The notes beneath the pieces were generated by a model that did no database searches, was not told where the DNA came from, and was given only the letters and a program-made list of their open reading frames with translations. Positions 43,222-55,800 of a DNA stretch of 64,000 nt are shown here, in pieces. The DNA is taken from assembly GCA_964030785.1 (NCBI GenBank), contig OZ034972.1:15562431-15626430 (forward strand), in the 5' to 3' direction. The stretch is from Siderastrea siderea (Eukaryota > Cnidaria > Anthozoa > Scleractinia > Rhizangiidae). Each line of letters starts with the position of its first letter. The stretch's first letter is position 1. Made by a program: the position numbers and the translations under genes.

Positions 43222-46200
43222 ATGGAACTGGAATTACTCAGCAACTCGTCGGGTTTTACTGACTTAAACAGAACTGTGCCCGAAGCTAATAGGACTGAAA
43301 GCCATAAAGTGGAGCCTAGTGACGCAACATGGATTTTGACGAGCGCTTTTATCATTTTCGCAATGCAGTCTGGCTTTGGACTTCTGGAGTCTGGGATGGC
43401 GTCCAGAAAAAACGAAACAAATATAATGGTAAAGAATGTTGTGGATGTGATATACGGTGGGCTGGCTTATTGGTTGTTTGGCTTTGCACTGAGTTTCGGA
43501 ACAGGCGACTACTCCAACTCGTTCTGCGGTGTTGGTTATTTTTTCGTACAGACAGACAATTCAAGCGAAGAAGGATGGCTAGATGCGAAATATTTTTTTC
43601 AGCTCTCCTTTGCCACTACAGCGACCACGATAGTGTCTGGTGCCATGGCGGAAAGGATATATTTGAAATCGTACACAGTGTTCGCTTTCTTTCACGTTTT
43701 CTCGTACTGCTTTCCAGCGCATTGGGTTTGGGATAAACACACTGGTTGGCTTTATAAAATGGGTTTTATTGATGTTGCCGGCGCTTCGGTCGTGCATGTT
43801 GTTGGCGGTATCAGCGGATTAGTTGCTACAATGATGCTTAAACCTCGCTATAAACGATTTGCTTCCAGTGGCGCAGCCAGGCCGGTGGAAATCTCTTCTC
43901 CAAGCAATGTCCTTCTGGGAACATTCATGCTTTGGTGGGGCTGGCTCGGGTTTAACTGTGGGAGCACCTTCGGCGTCAGCAATGGCAAGTGGAAGCTAGC
44001 GACAAGGTAAATGCTATAAGTTCTGATATTCTGGAGTATATTACACTATATTGTATCGTATTATATCACAGCATAGCATATTATATCATGTCATATTATA
44101 TTAATTATGTCTAATAATTATTTGAAAATACTAACTCGTAATTTGCTTGTCTCAGATTTTAAATTTTAACTTTTTAATGTCTTCCAAGAAGCTTCATTTT
44201 TTATTAGACTTTTTATCTGTTTAAGTTTCGTGGCTAACACTTGTACTAGTATTCATACTTGGAGAGGAAGGTTAACCTATCTGTACGATTGTGCATGAAG
44301 GCTACAACTGATAGTTATTGTCGCTTACAAGAACGTCTGACCATTCATTCATTCATTCCCATTCTATAAGCGGATTTCTGCTAACGATATGTTCATCAAC
44401 AAAACTTTTCAATTCCAAACACGTCTCAGACTTTGAACAAAGAGTTCCCTTTATCTTAAGCAGCCAATCAAGGACTACCCTGGGTGCCAGAGGCTTTTCT
44501 TGCGCGGTTTCCGGTTGCAGCTTCAAAATTGGATATCAACTGTTTAATCAGAACTTGCATCTTGAGTTCCCTACAAGCTGTCTTCGAACACCGCATGAAT
44601 GGTCAATTTCCACGAAGTTTTGCGAATAAATTAAGAGTAGCATGTGTTTTGTGCTGAATCACACACTGCCTTTTATACGAGGACGCTGTCCAATACGTGA
44701 ACCCGCTGACAGGCCAACCACACACGTTAGTCACAAACTAAGTCAGCTTCTAAGACTCTTCCGGGTTCCAACCATTTTGTTTGATCAGATAAAATCTATT
44801 GAAATTCCTCTAGGTCAGCGGTTTGTACCTTAAACGGTTCTGTTGGTGGAGGAAGCTTTGCTGTTTTTTACAGGTAATTTATTTTACATGGGCGGAAGCC
44901 ATCATCGGAGTCACAACTTGATTTGACTCTGATGATGACTTCCGTTCGGGTTGTCGAAACGTCAGTCAAAGTACTCACCGGGACGATCATACTTCACCGA
45001 CTTTGATATGCCTCCTGGGTTTTAACCATTTACAGTGTTATTTGATTATTCTATTTATTTTCTCAACCTGTCTTACTAACATATTGTACCACATTGAAAA
45101 ACCGGACAAATTGAATGTAGACTGTGAGTCACAACGCCAAGTTGCAACTTTTTACTGATGCTTTTTTGTGTGTCAAACAATCCTCTTTGCTTAGATAAAA
45201 ATATCCTCCTTTCGAATTGTGTTTTTTCATCCTTTACTTCAAAATATGATCTTGGATTTCTGTCTCAGTGATACTAAAAATGAATGCTTTTGTTTTCATT
45301 TCAGCTATATCTTTAAAAGGAATCTGCTAAACATCCCAATATTTTCAACAGGCGTAATATCGGGACTTGTGAGTATAACAGGTAAGGAACGCTAGCCTTA
45401 AACACCATTTCCGCTTTTAACACAATTAAAAATATTGACTCGTAGACATTAATTGTCAAAGAGCATGGATAATTAATCAGTTTAAAAGTTCTATCCTATG
45501 AAGACCGCTTAAGTCGCCTTTGCTTCACTCCGTTTAGCAAACGACGTAATTCGTTAATTCTGACTTGTTCTACTACAGTCAGAAATCAACGTATTCAAAT
45601 TAGCAAGTTCTGCATAGAAACTGTCACCAATATCACTGTACGAAATACGTAAAAAATTGTTATTTTATTCTGGTCATCGTATTGTTTAGACGACCCCAAA
45701 AGACAAACTAAAGCTAGCAACTTCGTGTTAGCCAGTACAAGTTTGCGTGTGTGAACGCAGAACACAGCTGGTACTGTTAGCCAACATGGTGGCGAACTTC
45801 CATAGGGTATTATCGTGAGCTGTAATTTACCATATTTATTTGGCGGGAAACGTGAAATGACTGTTTCTTTTCAACCAATCAAACGTGATTTTTTCAGAAG
45901 CTTTGAGCCATGTTTTCCATAAAAGCCATTTTATCGATTGGTAGCGACTTTAATGCATACATGCAGTGTGTTCTATACAATTTCAATACTTTAAATTTAG
46001 CTTTCAAAACCAATGAACAAGTTTTCTTCATAGAATATTTGCCCATAGAATAATCGTTTTTGGGACCGGAAAGACATCTGCACCCTGGACTATTTATATT
46101 CCCCACCTTGCTAACTTTGACAGCCCTTTTTTTGTTCTCCTCAGCCATCTGTGCCATTGCTCGGCCATGGGAAGCTTTGTTAATTGGATTTATAGGTTCA

Positions 46201-47079
46201 GCATTCGCCTGCTTTGGTTACAGACTTCTTGAAAAACACAACATTGACGACCCTGTCGGCTGCGTTTCAACACATGCTCTTGGAGGCATCTGGGCCGTGA
46301 TTTCTGTCAGTTTATTTGCCGAGAAAGACAACATTCTGAAACATAGTGGAGAGTATAATGGTATCCTTAAAGGAGGAAACATAAAATTTCTTGGAATCCA
46401 GGCTTTCGGGGTCGTGGTCATTACCTGCTGGGCAATTATCACAAGCTATGCGACTCTTTACGTCATCGACAAGTTGATGGGTCTGCGCGTGACACTCCTA
46501 GAAGAAATCATCGGCGCTGACTTGCATGAACATGGCATAGCGGACATTAACGACCCTGGGGGATTATTGCAGATTCGAAAATTCCTGCCGCGTGGAGCCA
46601 AGATGAGGTTAGCGCAAACACGTCAGCGGATGTTCTCGGTAAAGCAGCCTAGACATAGAACTGTGTATAGTTTTTCAGATCCAACGACTAAAACAAGAGA
46701 TGCTTCAGTAGCCAATGTGAATGAGACGTCTCATGTCCCAGGTGACCATGAAAACATGCTGAGAAAGCGCTTCCGTCAAGGTCAAAATCAGTCGTCGCCA
46801 ACGATAAAACGAGCACGGCATGGAAACAGCCTTAACGCAAGGAAAAACATAATCAGTGACTTCGTTGATAGCTGTGTTGTTGCTGCCGACAGCCACACAG
46901 ATGGAAGTTTTGACAGCGTTCATGAACATAATGCCAATAAGCAAGGTGAAATCTTGAGTATGTCGCAAATTTCCCCTCTTATGTCAAGTGGCGAGAGCTG
47001 TACTTCAGAGGGAAGTCCAAGTCAGGCATTTCAAGAAAACATCGGATCATCTCCAAGTCTCTCATTGCACCTCGAGTAG
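43222..47079 (+). CDS. AMT-family ammonium transporter
   Basis: Four exons: 43222-44006, 44814-44873, 45305-45381 and 46145-47079 (TAG). All are GT-AG with compatible phases (2, 2, 1) and give 618 codons without a break. Recognisable AMT signatures in order: SGFGLLESGMASRKNE, NIMVKNVVDV, HWVWDKHTGWLYKMGFIDVAG with H192 in ASVVHVVGGISGLVA, LWWGWLGFNCGS, the 20-codon exon 2 (SAV..LNGSVGGG), ICAIARPWEALLIGF, and DPVGCVSTHALGGIW with H351. H192 and H351 correspond to the twin-His pair of the conduction pore. A membrane core of about 11 spans and a long Ser-rich cytoplasmic tail (about 430-618) are expected. It moves ammonium across membranes. In symbiotic anthozoans such proteins are linked to nitrogen exchange with algae (inference here). 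AATAAA at 47091 is the likely poly(A) signal. Met at 43222 is the start since it gives the Asn-rich extracellular N-terminus. Confidence 0.93.
44894..45040 (+). repeat. Foldback-type repeat copy in ammonium transporter intron 2
   Basis: GGAAGCCATCATCGGAGTCA (44894-44913) and TGACTCTGATGATGACTTCC (44924-44943) form a hairpin with two mismatches and a 10-base loop. The rest (GTCGAAACGTCAGTCAA, GACGATCATACTTCACCGA, CTCCTGGGTT.AACCATTTAC) matches the right arm and flank of the foldback at 1644-1985. Confidence 0.75.
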
Positions 47080-47099
47080 GATTTTCACAAAATAAACAA

Positions 47100-47735
47100 A
47101 TGATTTAACAATCACTCCTTTACATATGCCAGACGTCAGGTTTATATTAAGAGCGTGATATGATTGTTGTTGTAGTTCTTGTTGTTGCTTTGCTTTGTTT
47201 TGTTTTGTGGTTGTTGTTGTTGTTGTTTTAGGAGATTCTGAGAATTTTAAAACTCGGATTTTGGCATGTTTAGAGATTCGGATTACAATTTGTCAAAAAA
47301 ATTCGGTTTCAATCTCGGGAGAAGGAATTATAGATCAGAAAGAGAAAACCAGCAACATAGGTAATCAAATGATACGGCTCTCGTCCTTTCCATATCCAGG
47401 TGATGTAGGAAATTTCAAACATGTTCCATTCTGTGTGAGGACAAGTTCAATCATTTACCATAAACACGTCAAATGTTCAACCGGGTGGTTGACGTAAACG
47501 GTAAGCACACCAAGTGGCAGCGGCAAAATAAGGCAAGATGTACCGGTTAGGGTAGAGTTGACTGTTTTTGTCAGCTCACCAACATCAGTTTATTGAGCAC
47601 TGAATATTTTGGCCACTGCTCACTTTTCTTCAGTTTACTAGCGGCTAATTCTGTTACGCCTGTGTATTACTTTAAGTTTTCCTATGTTATTACTAAAAAC
47701 AATTTGTGGTGACTCCATTGAATCAAATAGCCTAC
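47100..47735. other. Gene-free stretch after the transporter
   Basis: (TTG)n/(TTTTG)n low-complexity run at 47163-47230. No gene. Confidence 0.5.
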
Positions 47736-47737
47736 GA

Positions 47738-47850
47738 GGGGGATTCCCCTGTAAAGGGGGGGGATGCTTCTTCTTCTCTTCACTATGGGTGTTGGGGACC
47801 ATAACCCAATATTTTTAGCCCTCGTGGTATCGTTTAGGGTTGCACGCGAT
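47738..47850. repeat. Short dispersed repeat, GGATTCCCCTGTAAA type
   Basis: GGGGGATTCCCCTGTAAAGG, GGGGATGCTTCTTCTTCTC and a terminal GGGTTGCAC resemble a MITE-like repeat I recall from coral genomes. There is no coding content. Confidence 0.4.
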
Positions 47851-47859
47851 GAGATTAAA

Positions 47860-47977
47860 AACAAATTATTATAATGCTTTCAATAAAAATCTATTTATTG
47901 CTATATTCTTCCTGCTGTCATTGTTCTTGGGTTAAGAGATGGAGAGTTACACTCCGGCGCAGTCACTAATGATGCAG

Positions 47978-48008
<31 letters not shown>

Positions 48009-48505
48009 CTCACGAGAAGGTCACAAAACAAAAGCTTTAATTAACAAAACAATGACTCTGCACGTGCTTTATACTTTTCGGTACATTTCTTTGCCGTCCT
48101 GTGCTCAACTGCAATTTGAAATGACCGAATTCAGAGATTTGTGTAGAACGTGAACACCCGACGGTGAATTTCCGTTTGTCTTCCTGAACTGTAAGGCCGT
48201 CCTTACAAATTCGGCTCCTAGGTAGTTTGGCTACATTAGACAGATTAAATGAGTCAGAATAATCACGAAAAAGCTTTAAAGCGACGTTTTTCTTCGTGTT
48301 GCCGTCCTGTTTGAGTAAACTCCCCAGAACTTAAAACCAAACTGTAGCTGCTAGAATTAAACCTATGAATTCTCCTATAGCCCGGCTACAGCCCTCATAG
48401 TTTCAGGATTTTACAATACAGTAACAAATGCCTTGCGTTTTACAAAATTGCGTTACCTGAATATTTGCGTAACTACTTGTCGAAAGGTGATCCCCAACTA
48501 GAGGC
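47860..48505. other. Gene-free stretch
   Basis: Nothing supported on either strand. Confidence 0.35.
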
Positions 48506-48509
48506 CCGG

Positions 48510-48640
48510 GGTCTTAAGGCCGCGGGTGACAAGCTGCTCATAAATAAATTTATGAGGCAAAATTTTGGTGGAGGTCTTACGTTAAAGAACTTTATATCTT
48601 GGGCGTTTGGGAGCTGATTCCGTTGAAACTTAACAGAGAG
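48510..48640 (+). repeat. Dispersed repeat, copy 1
   Basis: GGTCTTAAGGCCGCGGGTGA, then CAAGCTGCTCATAAATAAAT and CAAAATTTTGGTGGAGGTCT. The reverse complement appears at 51195-51318. Confidence 0.65.
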
Positions 48641-48649
48641 CTTGGGGAA

Positions 48650-50105
48650 TGATGAAAGTGTTCTTGGTTTGATAGATTGCACTTCTTTGCGATGCTATGA
48701 GCTCCCAAAGTTAAGATTTTCTAAAACGCGAATCCGTGTCCAAGTTTTCTCCTCGTGGAGATGACAACACTTCTCGATTTTATCACTCATTGATCAGTTA
48801 AAACCTTTATTGTGACACAACAAAAGCCGATTATAGGATTTCAAGTTCCGTTGAAAGTTGTAAGGTATTAAATGAGTAAAATCATCCTTGTTTAAATTTG
48901 AAGCCTTCAATATTTTGTTAAAAAGCCTGCTTGAAAAAATTGCTTCTGTTGTGACAATCTACAATACACCTAGTTTGTCTGCTTGTTGTGTCAGTTCAGG
49001 AAATTCTATATCCGCGCTGTATTCTGGGACACAAGATTGGTGGTTTTAGGGCTTCCGAAGGCTTACCGAATAAACACGAATGTTTAAGGTAAGATTATGC
49101 TAATTATGGTGATTAACTTTTGGCAGCTATTGTTCACTGTCCAGAAAAGAACAATACGTTGCAATTTAGAGATCACAAACATTGGATGGATTAAAGAATA
49201 TAAGCGCGGTTTTCGAAGCACTATGTTAGCTATAAGGAGTGTCATTTTAGTTTTTGTTTTTTCATGTTAGAAAATTAAAAAGTTGCCATTAACGTTTGAA
49301 CGTAAAAAAAAAGCCGGACTTCGACAGCATTTTTTTATTTAAAAAATTTATTAAAAGTTACAAGATATCCGTAACACACAGTTTAACGCACGTGCAATTA
49401 TTGATACAGAAACTGGAAGATTTACTGAAGAGCCTATTCATGAATATTTCGCGCAATGTTCCTACCATTCGTCGCATTTTGTTGCATACGCTTCAAATAA
49501 ATGAATACTGATGACAGAGCTTCTCACCCGCGGCCTTAAAAAAATTTTCTTGAATGAACATTTTATATAATTGCATTTGGTTGAAGTCTAATCTTGTTTT
49601 CAGCGCTAAATATTTTGATGTGACAAAATTAACCCAGTGTCGGTTCTAGCATTTTTCTTCCCTCTTTATCTAAGCTAGATTTCAAATGCGTGAAAGGAAG
49701 CAATTTTCTGAGTTAAAGACAGACTTTTCATAACCAAATAAATTCTTTGAGTCATTCAGTGTACTCCAATGTCCGGCCCAATTCAGCCATTTGGATCGAG
49801 TCTTCAAGAGCTTTCCCCTTTGTTTTCACCTTTTAAATTGAGTATTTTGATCCGTGTAATGTCCAAAACCCTCTCAAAAATTGCTGCGTTCAACAATCGG
49901 TTGCAGCACCATTTTTCAAAGGGTCCTCTAAAACATCTCATGCAAGCGTGGTGGAGGCATTGCAATAACCTAACCCTGTCCCCAGGAAAACCACAGTCAA
50001 AACATAGGTCCTCTTCCGTCCCCACCCCCATAGGACATCATTAAGCAACCAGTCAATCATCCAGTGACCTTGAACAACCTACTACCACGAAAATTCCGTA
50101 TTACT
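48650..50105. other. Gene-free stretch
   Basis: No splice-bounded exon or repeat border is recognised. The 91- and 75-codon open frames near 49.8-50.0 kb overlap on opposite strands with no family features. Confidence 0.35.
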
Positions 50106-50110
50106 ATCCT

Positions 50111-50532
50111 GGGGGGGGGGGGGGGGTACTCCCTTATATACGCTATATAGGTATGTGCCGCCCGATAGGGTAGGGTTTTTGAGGTGCTCAGTCCTTAAAT
50201 AGGGTATCCTTTTTGGTATGTTTTGGTATTGTGATCCTTAGATGTCCCTTAGATAGGGTCACTAAATTGCAGTACCCCTGTTAAAAGTGTACTGCACGCC
50301 CGAATACACGTTATAAAGTTTAACAAAGCGATTTTAAACGTCCGTGTACAGCGGAAAAGAAATAAAACGACCTATCAGTTACCCAATTGTAAGTTATCTT
50401 GTTTCCCTTAAATAGGGTGCCATTTCTTGGTTTTGGGCCTTAAAATTTTCTACCCTTAAATAGGGTCAGGGTTTGAAAACCTTGGCGGCACACACCTATA
50501 CTAAATTCACGGGGGTACCCCCCCCCCCCCCC
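50111..50532. mobile_element. Short non-autonomous element with G-tract TIRs
   Basis: The left end is a G-run then GGGTACTCCCTTATA and TATAGGTATGTGCCGCC. The right end, reverse-complemented, is a G-run then GGGTACCCCCGTGAA and TATAGGTGTGTGCCGCC. Inside, four to five copies of CCTTA.ATAGGGT are spread through the 420 bp. Related fragments lie at 24490-24545 and 41043-41280. Confidence 0.65.
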
Positions 50533-51190
50533 GAAGTACTATAAGACGGTGCCCTACGGCCTGTCTTAACAAGCTCAAAAGTAGCCATTGACAAGCCATT
50601 GTAAAGGTGGCAGACCAGTTTAGGAAACAGCGTACCTCTTGGCCGCGAAAGAACGTACGCACGTGTCTCTTGCATATTAACTAAATGTCTGTGCTGGTTG
50701 CTTTTCCCAGTGAAGTGTATTTTGAAGTAAAGGGATGACAAGTTAGGTAGAAATAAATCCCAACTCAACAACAACATCAAACGCAACTCGTGGCCGCTTT
50801 GGTGATTTTTACCCCATTTGTTGGTAAGCAGTATAAACTTTCTTTTGATATTTACAGTATTATATTGTACTCTTCACAGGATATTGCAGGTTTTAGCAAT
50901 CTAATTGGTTCACCTCTCATGAACAAGGCAATGAATGATACTATTTTCCTTCACTTCCTTATTTGGAAACCCCCTTTTTCCACAAAAAATAGGCAAACTC
51001 GACTTCTCTTCTCTTGTTTAACTTCAATTTTGTCCCAATATTCGGCAGTTTATCCTGGGCTGAGTATTGACAAAACAATTATTCTTTGTGATCTCGTACA
51101 TAAGTCTATAACTCATAGTTAATACGTCATGGTTTCCTGGGAGCGGGCACGTGGACGGAAGTTCCCCTCCCCCCTCCCCCCTACCCCCTG
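50533..51190. other. Gene-free stretch
   Basis: No supported gene. A C-rich tract lies at 51165-51200. Confidence 0.35.
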
Positions 51191-51194
51191 CCCC

Positions 51195-51318
51195 TGCCCC
51201 CTGCAACGGAATCGGTTCCCAAACGTTCAAGGTAAAAAGTTTTTTCACGCAAGACCTCCACCAAAATTTTGCCTTATAAATTTATTCATGAGCAGCTTGT
51301 CACCCTGCGGCCTTAAGC
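51195..51318 (-). repeat. Dispersed repeat, copy 2
   Basis: Reverse-complement partner of 48510-48640 (AGACCTCCACCAAAATTTTG, GAGCAGCTTGTCACCC, GCGGCCTTAAG). Confidence 0.65.
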
Positions 51319-51645
51319 CGGTGAACAAAAAAAAAAAAAACGAGAAATCGGAGTCCACGATTCTAAGGTTAGTTTGTAGAACGTGATCTTTACTAGTGCA
51401 AGTCAAAAAGGACCAATAGGAATAACACTGACGGTAATGCTAGTAGCCTTCTATTGAAAAGCCTATCTGCCTGTAGCGAGAAATAGTCGGCCCACATGCT
51501 AAAGCCACTGAGGTAAGAATATCAAACTACAGTGCGTCTTAAACCGGTGAACAAAAAAAAACATCTTTCATAACAACACTGGCCTATCTCAGATCTCAAA
51601 TAATCGGAGTCGACGATTCTAAGGTCTAGTCTGTAGAACGTAATG
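51310..51645. repeat. Local direct repeat
   Basis: CTTAA.CCGGTGAACAAAAAAA and then ATCGGAGTC.ACGATTCTAAG with GT.GAACGT occur at about 51312-51395 and about 51538-51645. Confidence 0.55.
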
Positions 51646-52823
51646 TTGCCTGGGGTAGTGGTTTTGTCCTTTCTTTTAGGGCTTTTGGTCACCCTGAATG
51701 CTTTGCGCTGCGAAGCAAATTCATTGTTTAAAAATTCTTCTTTTTGGCAAAAATTCGAAAGTTGTATCGTGAACTTAAGAGACCAAGAGTAAGTATTTAT
51801 TATCTGAGGTAAACGGACTACTATCAGAGAAACTTAGTTGCCGCCTCCTTCGAAGGAAAGTAATAAAACGCAAACCAAATTAAAAGCATCTTAAAAGTTA
51901 TATTTACAATTTCAAGTGATTTTTTTTCTTACCGCTGGTTTTCAGGTAATTTTATTCTTTTAAACACAACAATACTAACCTCCGACCATGAAATGCTTTC
52001 ACCGAAAACTGCAAGAGAAAAGAGAACAGGTTACATTAGGGTATGCTCTAAATTCCCGAAAACGAAAGTTTCGGTCAGCAAAATTCTCTCAAATTCTCTT
52101 CTGTCAGCAAATACACTGTCGCGAAAATTTCCTGGGACTGAAAATAGATACATTTCACTTGAAAAACAGCGCCGAATAGAAACAGATTGGTGTTGATTGA
52201 TTCGAGGTAAATTTTTTGAACTGTTTTCTCTTTAATCGGCCAAATAAAAAAGGTGTCAACATTTCTGACCGTCCTCTACAGAAAATTTTGATAATGGTAG
52301 TGTACTCGGCAAAACTAACAAACATTAATTTTTGGCCAATGGTGAATTAGATGTGGGTACACTTTTTTATTCACGTCTCAAAAGCAAGCAAAAAAGTTGT
52401 GAAAATATAATTTTGTATATAATTTTCTTTTTGCAAAACCTCACGTAACAATAACATATTACTTGCAATCTGACATGATGATAAAGAAACAGTTACTTTA
52501 CAAACATCTCTGACAAAATGAAAAACACTTAACAAGGAAACTAAGAAAACTCAGTGACAGTGACGCGCCCCAGTGATTCTTTGTAGAAAGGTTTGTAGTA
52601 GAACAGTTTTTTGCAGGTTGTCTTTTATACGTTTTAACGCAACATTTGTTGTAACCTGCATTCAGGCTTGCCCCAAAAATCTTTAGCAAAGAAAGGACAT
52701 TAGGTACGGGGAAAATGAAAGACGAATAAAACGCGACGGTCACAGTTTATTAAATTCTTTCATTGAGGCGCTTTTGTTGACAGGGTCTTTACTTAAGAAA
52801 TTTTACGTTACTTTAACAGGATA
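51646..52823. other. Upstream region of PLAT gene, no gene seen
   Basis: AT-rich, no recognisable exon. The promoter of the gene starting at 52824 presumably lies here, but no motif could be assigned. Confidence 0.35.
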
Positions 52824-55800
52824 ATGAAGCTGTTTTTACTGCTACCCCTGTTGGTTTTTTGCGGCACTGCTCGAGGAATACGTAAGCAACACTCGTTATC
52901 TTTACTTAAGTGGAAAACTGCGGAAGGGAAAAGTCGGTGAGGGTGGTAATGGTGGCATTCACCTCCCCCCCCCCCCCCCCCCTCCGTTTCAACAGCAATT
53001 GTTCACTTTCTCATCTTATTCCAAAAAAACAAAATTGGGATATTAAGCCAACTTTGATTTTAAGATGGGATAATAAATATATTTTTACCCGACTATCCAT
53101 CATTTTACAGGACATTGCAGTTTTTATCAGTCTTGTTGGTCCCCTACATATATCTGGTATATGCTGTGAAGTATCGCTGTATTATTAACAACCGGCAGGA
53201 CGAGGCAAAATACAAAAGCAACGGTTATTCAGCAATACTATACACTAAATACTATACACAGCAATACTATACACATTTATTATCCAACGTAATCTTCTTT
53301 TCAGGGTTGAGTAAGAAAGAAAACTATGCGAAACAAGTGTAACAGGATGAGTGCAAGCGCCGGATTTTACTGTTCAAATAACTAAAGGCGCTATTACAGG
53401 AGGAAATTTTTCCTGCAACTTGCAACGCAATGATGACGCTAGTAAAACTTTCTCACTTTCTTAAATGTCCGCTTCAAGAAGATCTGCATTGCAGTTCCAA
53501 GCATGATCATCTGCTTACCCCACTTTTTGAACGTTAAAACGTTTTTGCCGCGAAGCAAAAGTTTTTTTTTTTTCAAAAGTAGGGCAGCCAAACACAGCAA
53601 CTGTTGATGAAGTCATATTTCAAAGATATTTTTGGCGGTTTGTTACTCTGCAGGGAAAGCAGATCTCAAGAAAGTATGAATTTGTCAGATATAATTGAGC
53701 TTCAATTTGGAAAGAAAATACCATACCTTATTATGTATGGTCACTTAATTATCTCTGAAAAATACGTGGCTACCCACACTTTCCTTCGGGGATTTAATAG
53801 CTCTTGCTAAGATTTGCTTTTTCTACGTAGTCATAAGCTGTGCAAAAATACCTCTGTATTAGGAAGCACCGTCCTAAAAAGGCGAAAAGAATAGGTAAAA
53901 CCTGATCGCGGCTAGTTCTTCCTCTGAAAATTCTCTTGACATTGAGCCCTTGGGTGGCCTAGAAACAATTCATGTAAGAGTAAGGTACTGAGATATAAAT
54001 TCAGAATGTTATTGACCGACATAAAACAAGAAAACTCTTTAGAGTATTGCTGCCCTTTCATAAAAACAATACGCACCTTGTTCTCATAAATGAGCAAAGT
54101 GACTAAATGTGGAATAATAAGATGCGATATACCGTCACCACCTTATTTGGAAAGTCTGGGTTTTCAAAAGAAATAGAAAAATTGACCTTTCCTTTCTTTT
54201 GAAGACCTTCATTTTTTTTCCATGCAACTGGCATTTTATCCTGTGGTTAAATTTAAAACAATTTTTCCACTCAACCTTGACAATTGTTATAAAGCCGTAA
54301 TGTCGTCATCAAATTGAATTTAGCTTGTAATATTTTAGGAAATTATTTTCAGTGAGAAAGAGAAGAGCGACATCCTCTAGCCCCCACCGCTGGGACGTCC
54401 TCCGCATGCATATTAAACGAATATATTTTTTCTTCCAGAATACAGGGTGATTGTGAAAACCGCGACTGAACAAAATGCAGGCACGGATGCACATGTGTGG
54501 GTCAAAATACATGGTGAAAGCGGCACTACCGATGACATAAAGCTTGATGGCGACAGAAAAAATGACTTTGAAATGGGAAGGTTAGTATATGAACGCGCTT
54601 GTGCTTGATTGAATAATTCTACCCGAAGTTCTTTGCGCTTTCCTGCAATCTTCTGGGTATTCAAAATGGCGGCGACAAAAAAATACACTCGATAACAGCA
54701 GATAGGTCTGCAGTCAGTCCGCAACATTTATTTAATTTTAGCGAGGGTAACAATAACTAATGCATAGCACCAGAATTATTCTTATACTTTTCTGATAGCA
54801 CTAGCAATCCCTTGTAAAAATACTAAACTGCAGTTTTAACCATTTATACTCATGATACTTAATACTAATCTTAAGTCTTAACCTGACAAGAACAAGCATT
54901 ACGAATTTTGAATACCAACAGGAATACCATTTTGAATACCCTACGAGTAGGACCCTAAGCACGAGATTGAGCTTTCTAGTGCCAGGGTTCAAAAAGGAGA
55001 CAACCTTGTTTCCACGGAGCATCCGCCTTATTAGAAAAAAGAATGAAATACTAGAGTTCTAAACTGGCTACAGACGGCAGTAATAGAAATGAATTGCAAC
55101 TTGAAACAATCGAGCTCGTTTTCGACGTCTTCTCGATGTTCAAAATGGTGACTGATGCGGAGAAGACCCCGCTCGGCAAGAAGTGTGTCACACTGTCTCC
55201 AAATACAGTGGAGATTTTAATTGTTTCAAAATGGCAAAAAGGCTCACTATTGGTAGCCTGGGTAGCAAGCGTTTCCGTAGAGCTTTCCCCAGGTCTGAAC
55301 GCAAAAAATGCGCTTGCCCCAATTTTCGTGCAGGCAAAAAGCGCAAAAAGCCTACGGAAACGCTTGCTACGCAGGCTACACTATTGGCTGATTGTATAGT
55401 TTCGTAAACAGCTGATTTCTAAAATGACTGAGAAGACCACGGTGACTGACCAATTGGAAGCAAATCAACAAACCAGGCTTAACTTTACACCGAGAGCTAT
55501 TAGTTACATTTGCCCACCCTTTAAGAATTTATTGTTACCTTTCTTCGTTATTGCAGGCGAACTTTTTCACTGCTAGCTAACAACGAGGTTTTTGCCGTTG
55601 GGTCTATTTATTTTTTCCCTACCCTTTTGGAGGAGTTCACACGAATACTGGCTGATGTGGAAGCATTGCCACTGATGCAACTTCAGGTCTCAAAAGTGAT
55701 ATTCTTCGATCTAGAGTGATCCCCATCATTAATAACCTTGCTTTTGTGATTGCTCAGATAAGATTAAAAACAACTGGAGACAATTCTCAGAGAAGCCTAG

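Noticed and set aside
43329..43736. 135-codon open frame overlapping the transporter
   Set aside because: It is a shadow frame of exon 1 of the ammonium transporter.
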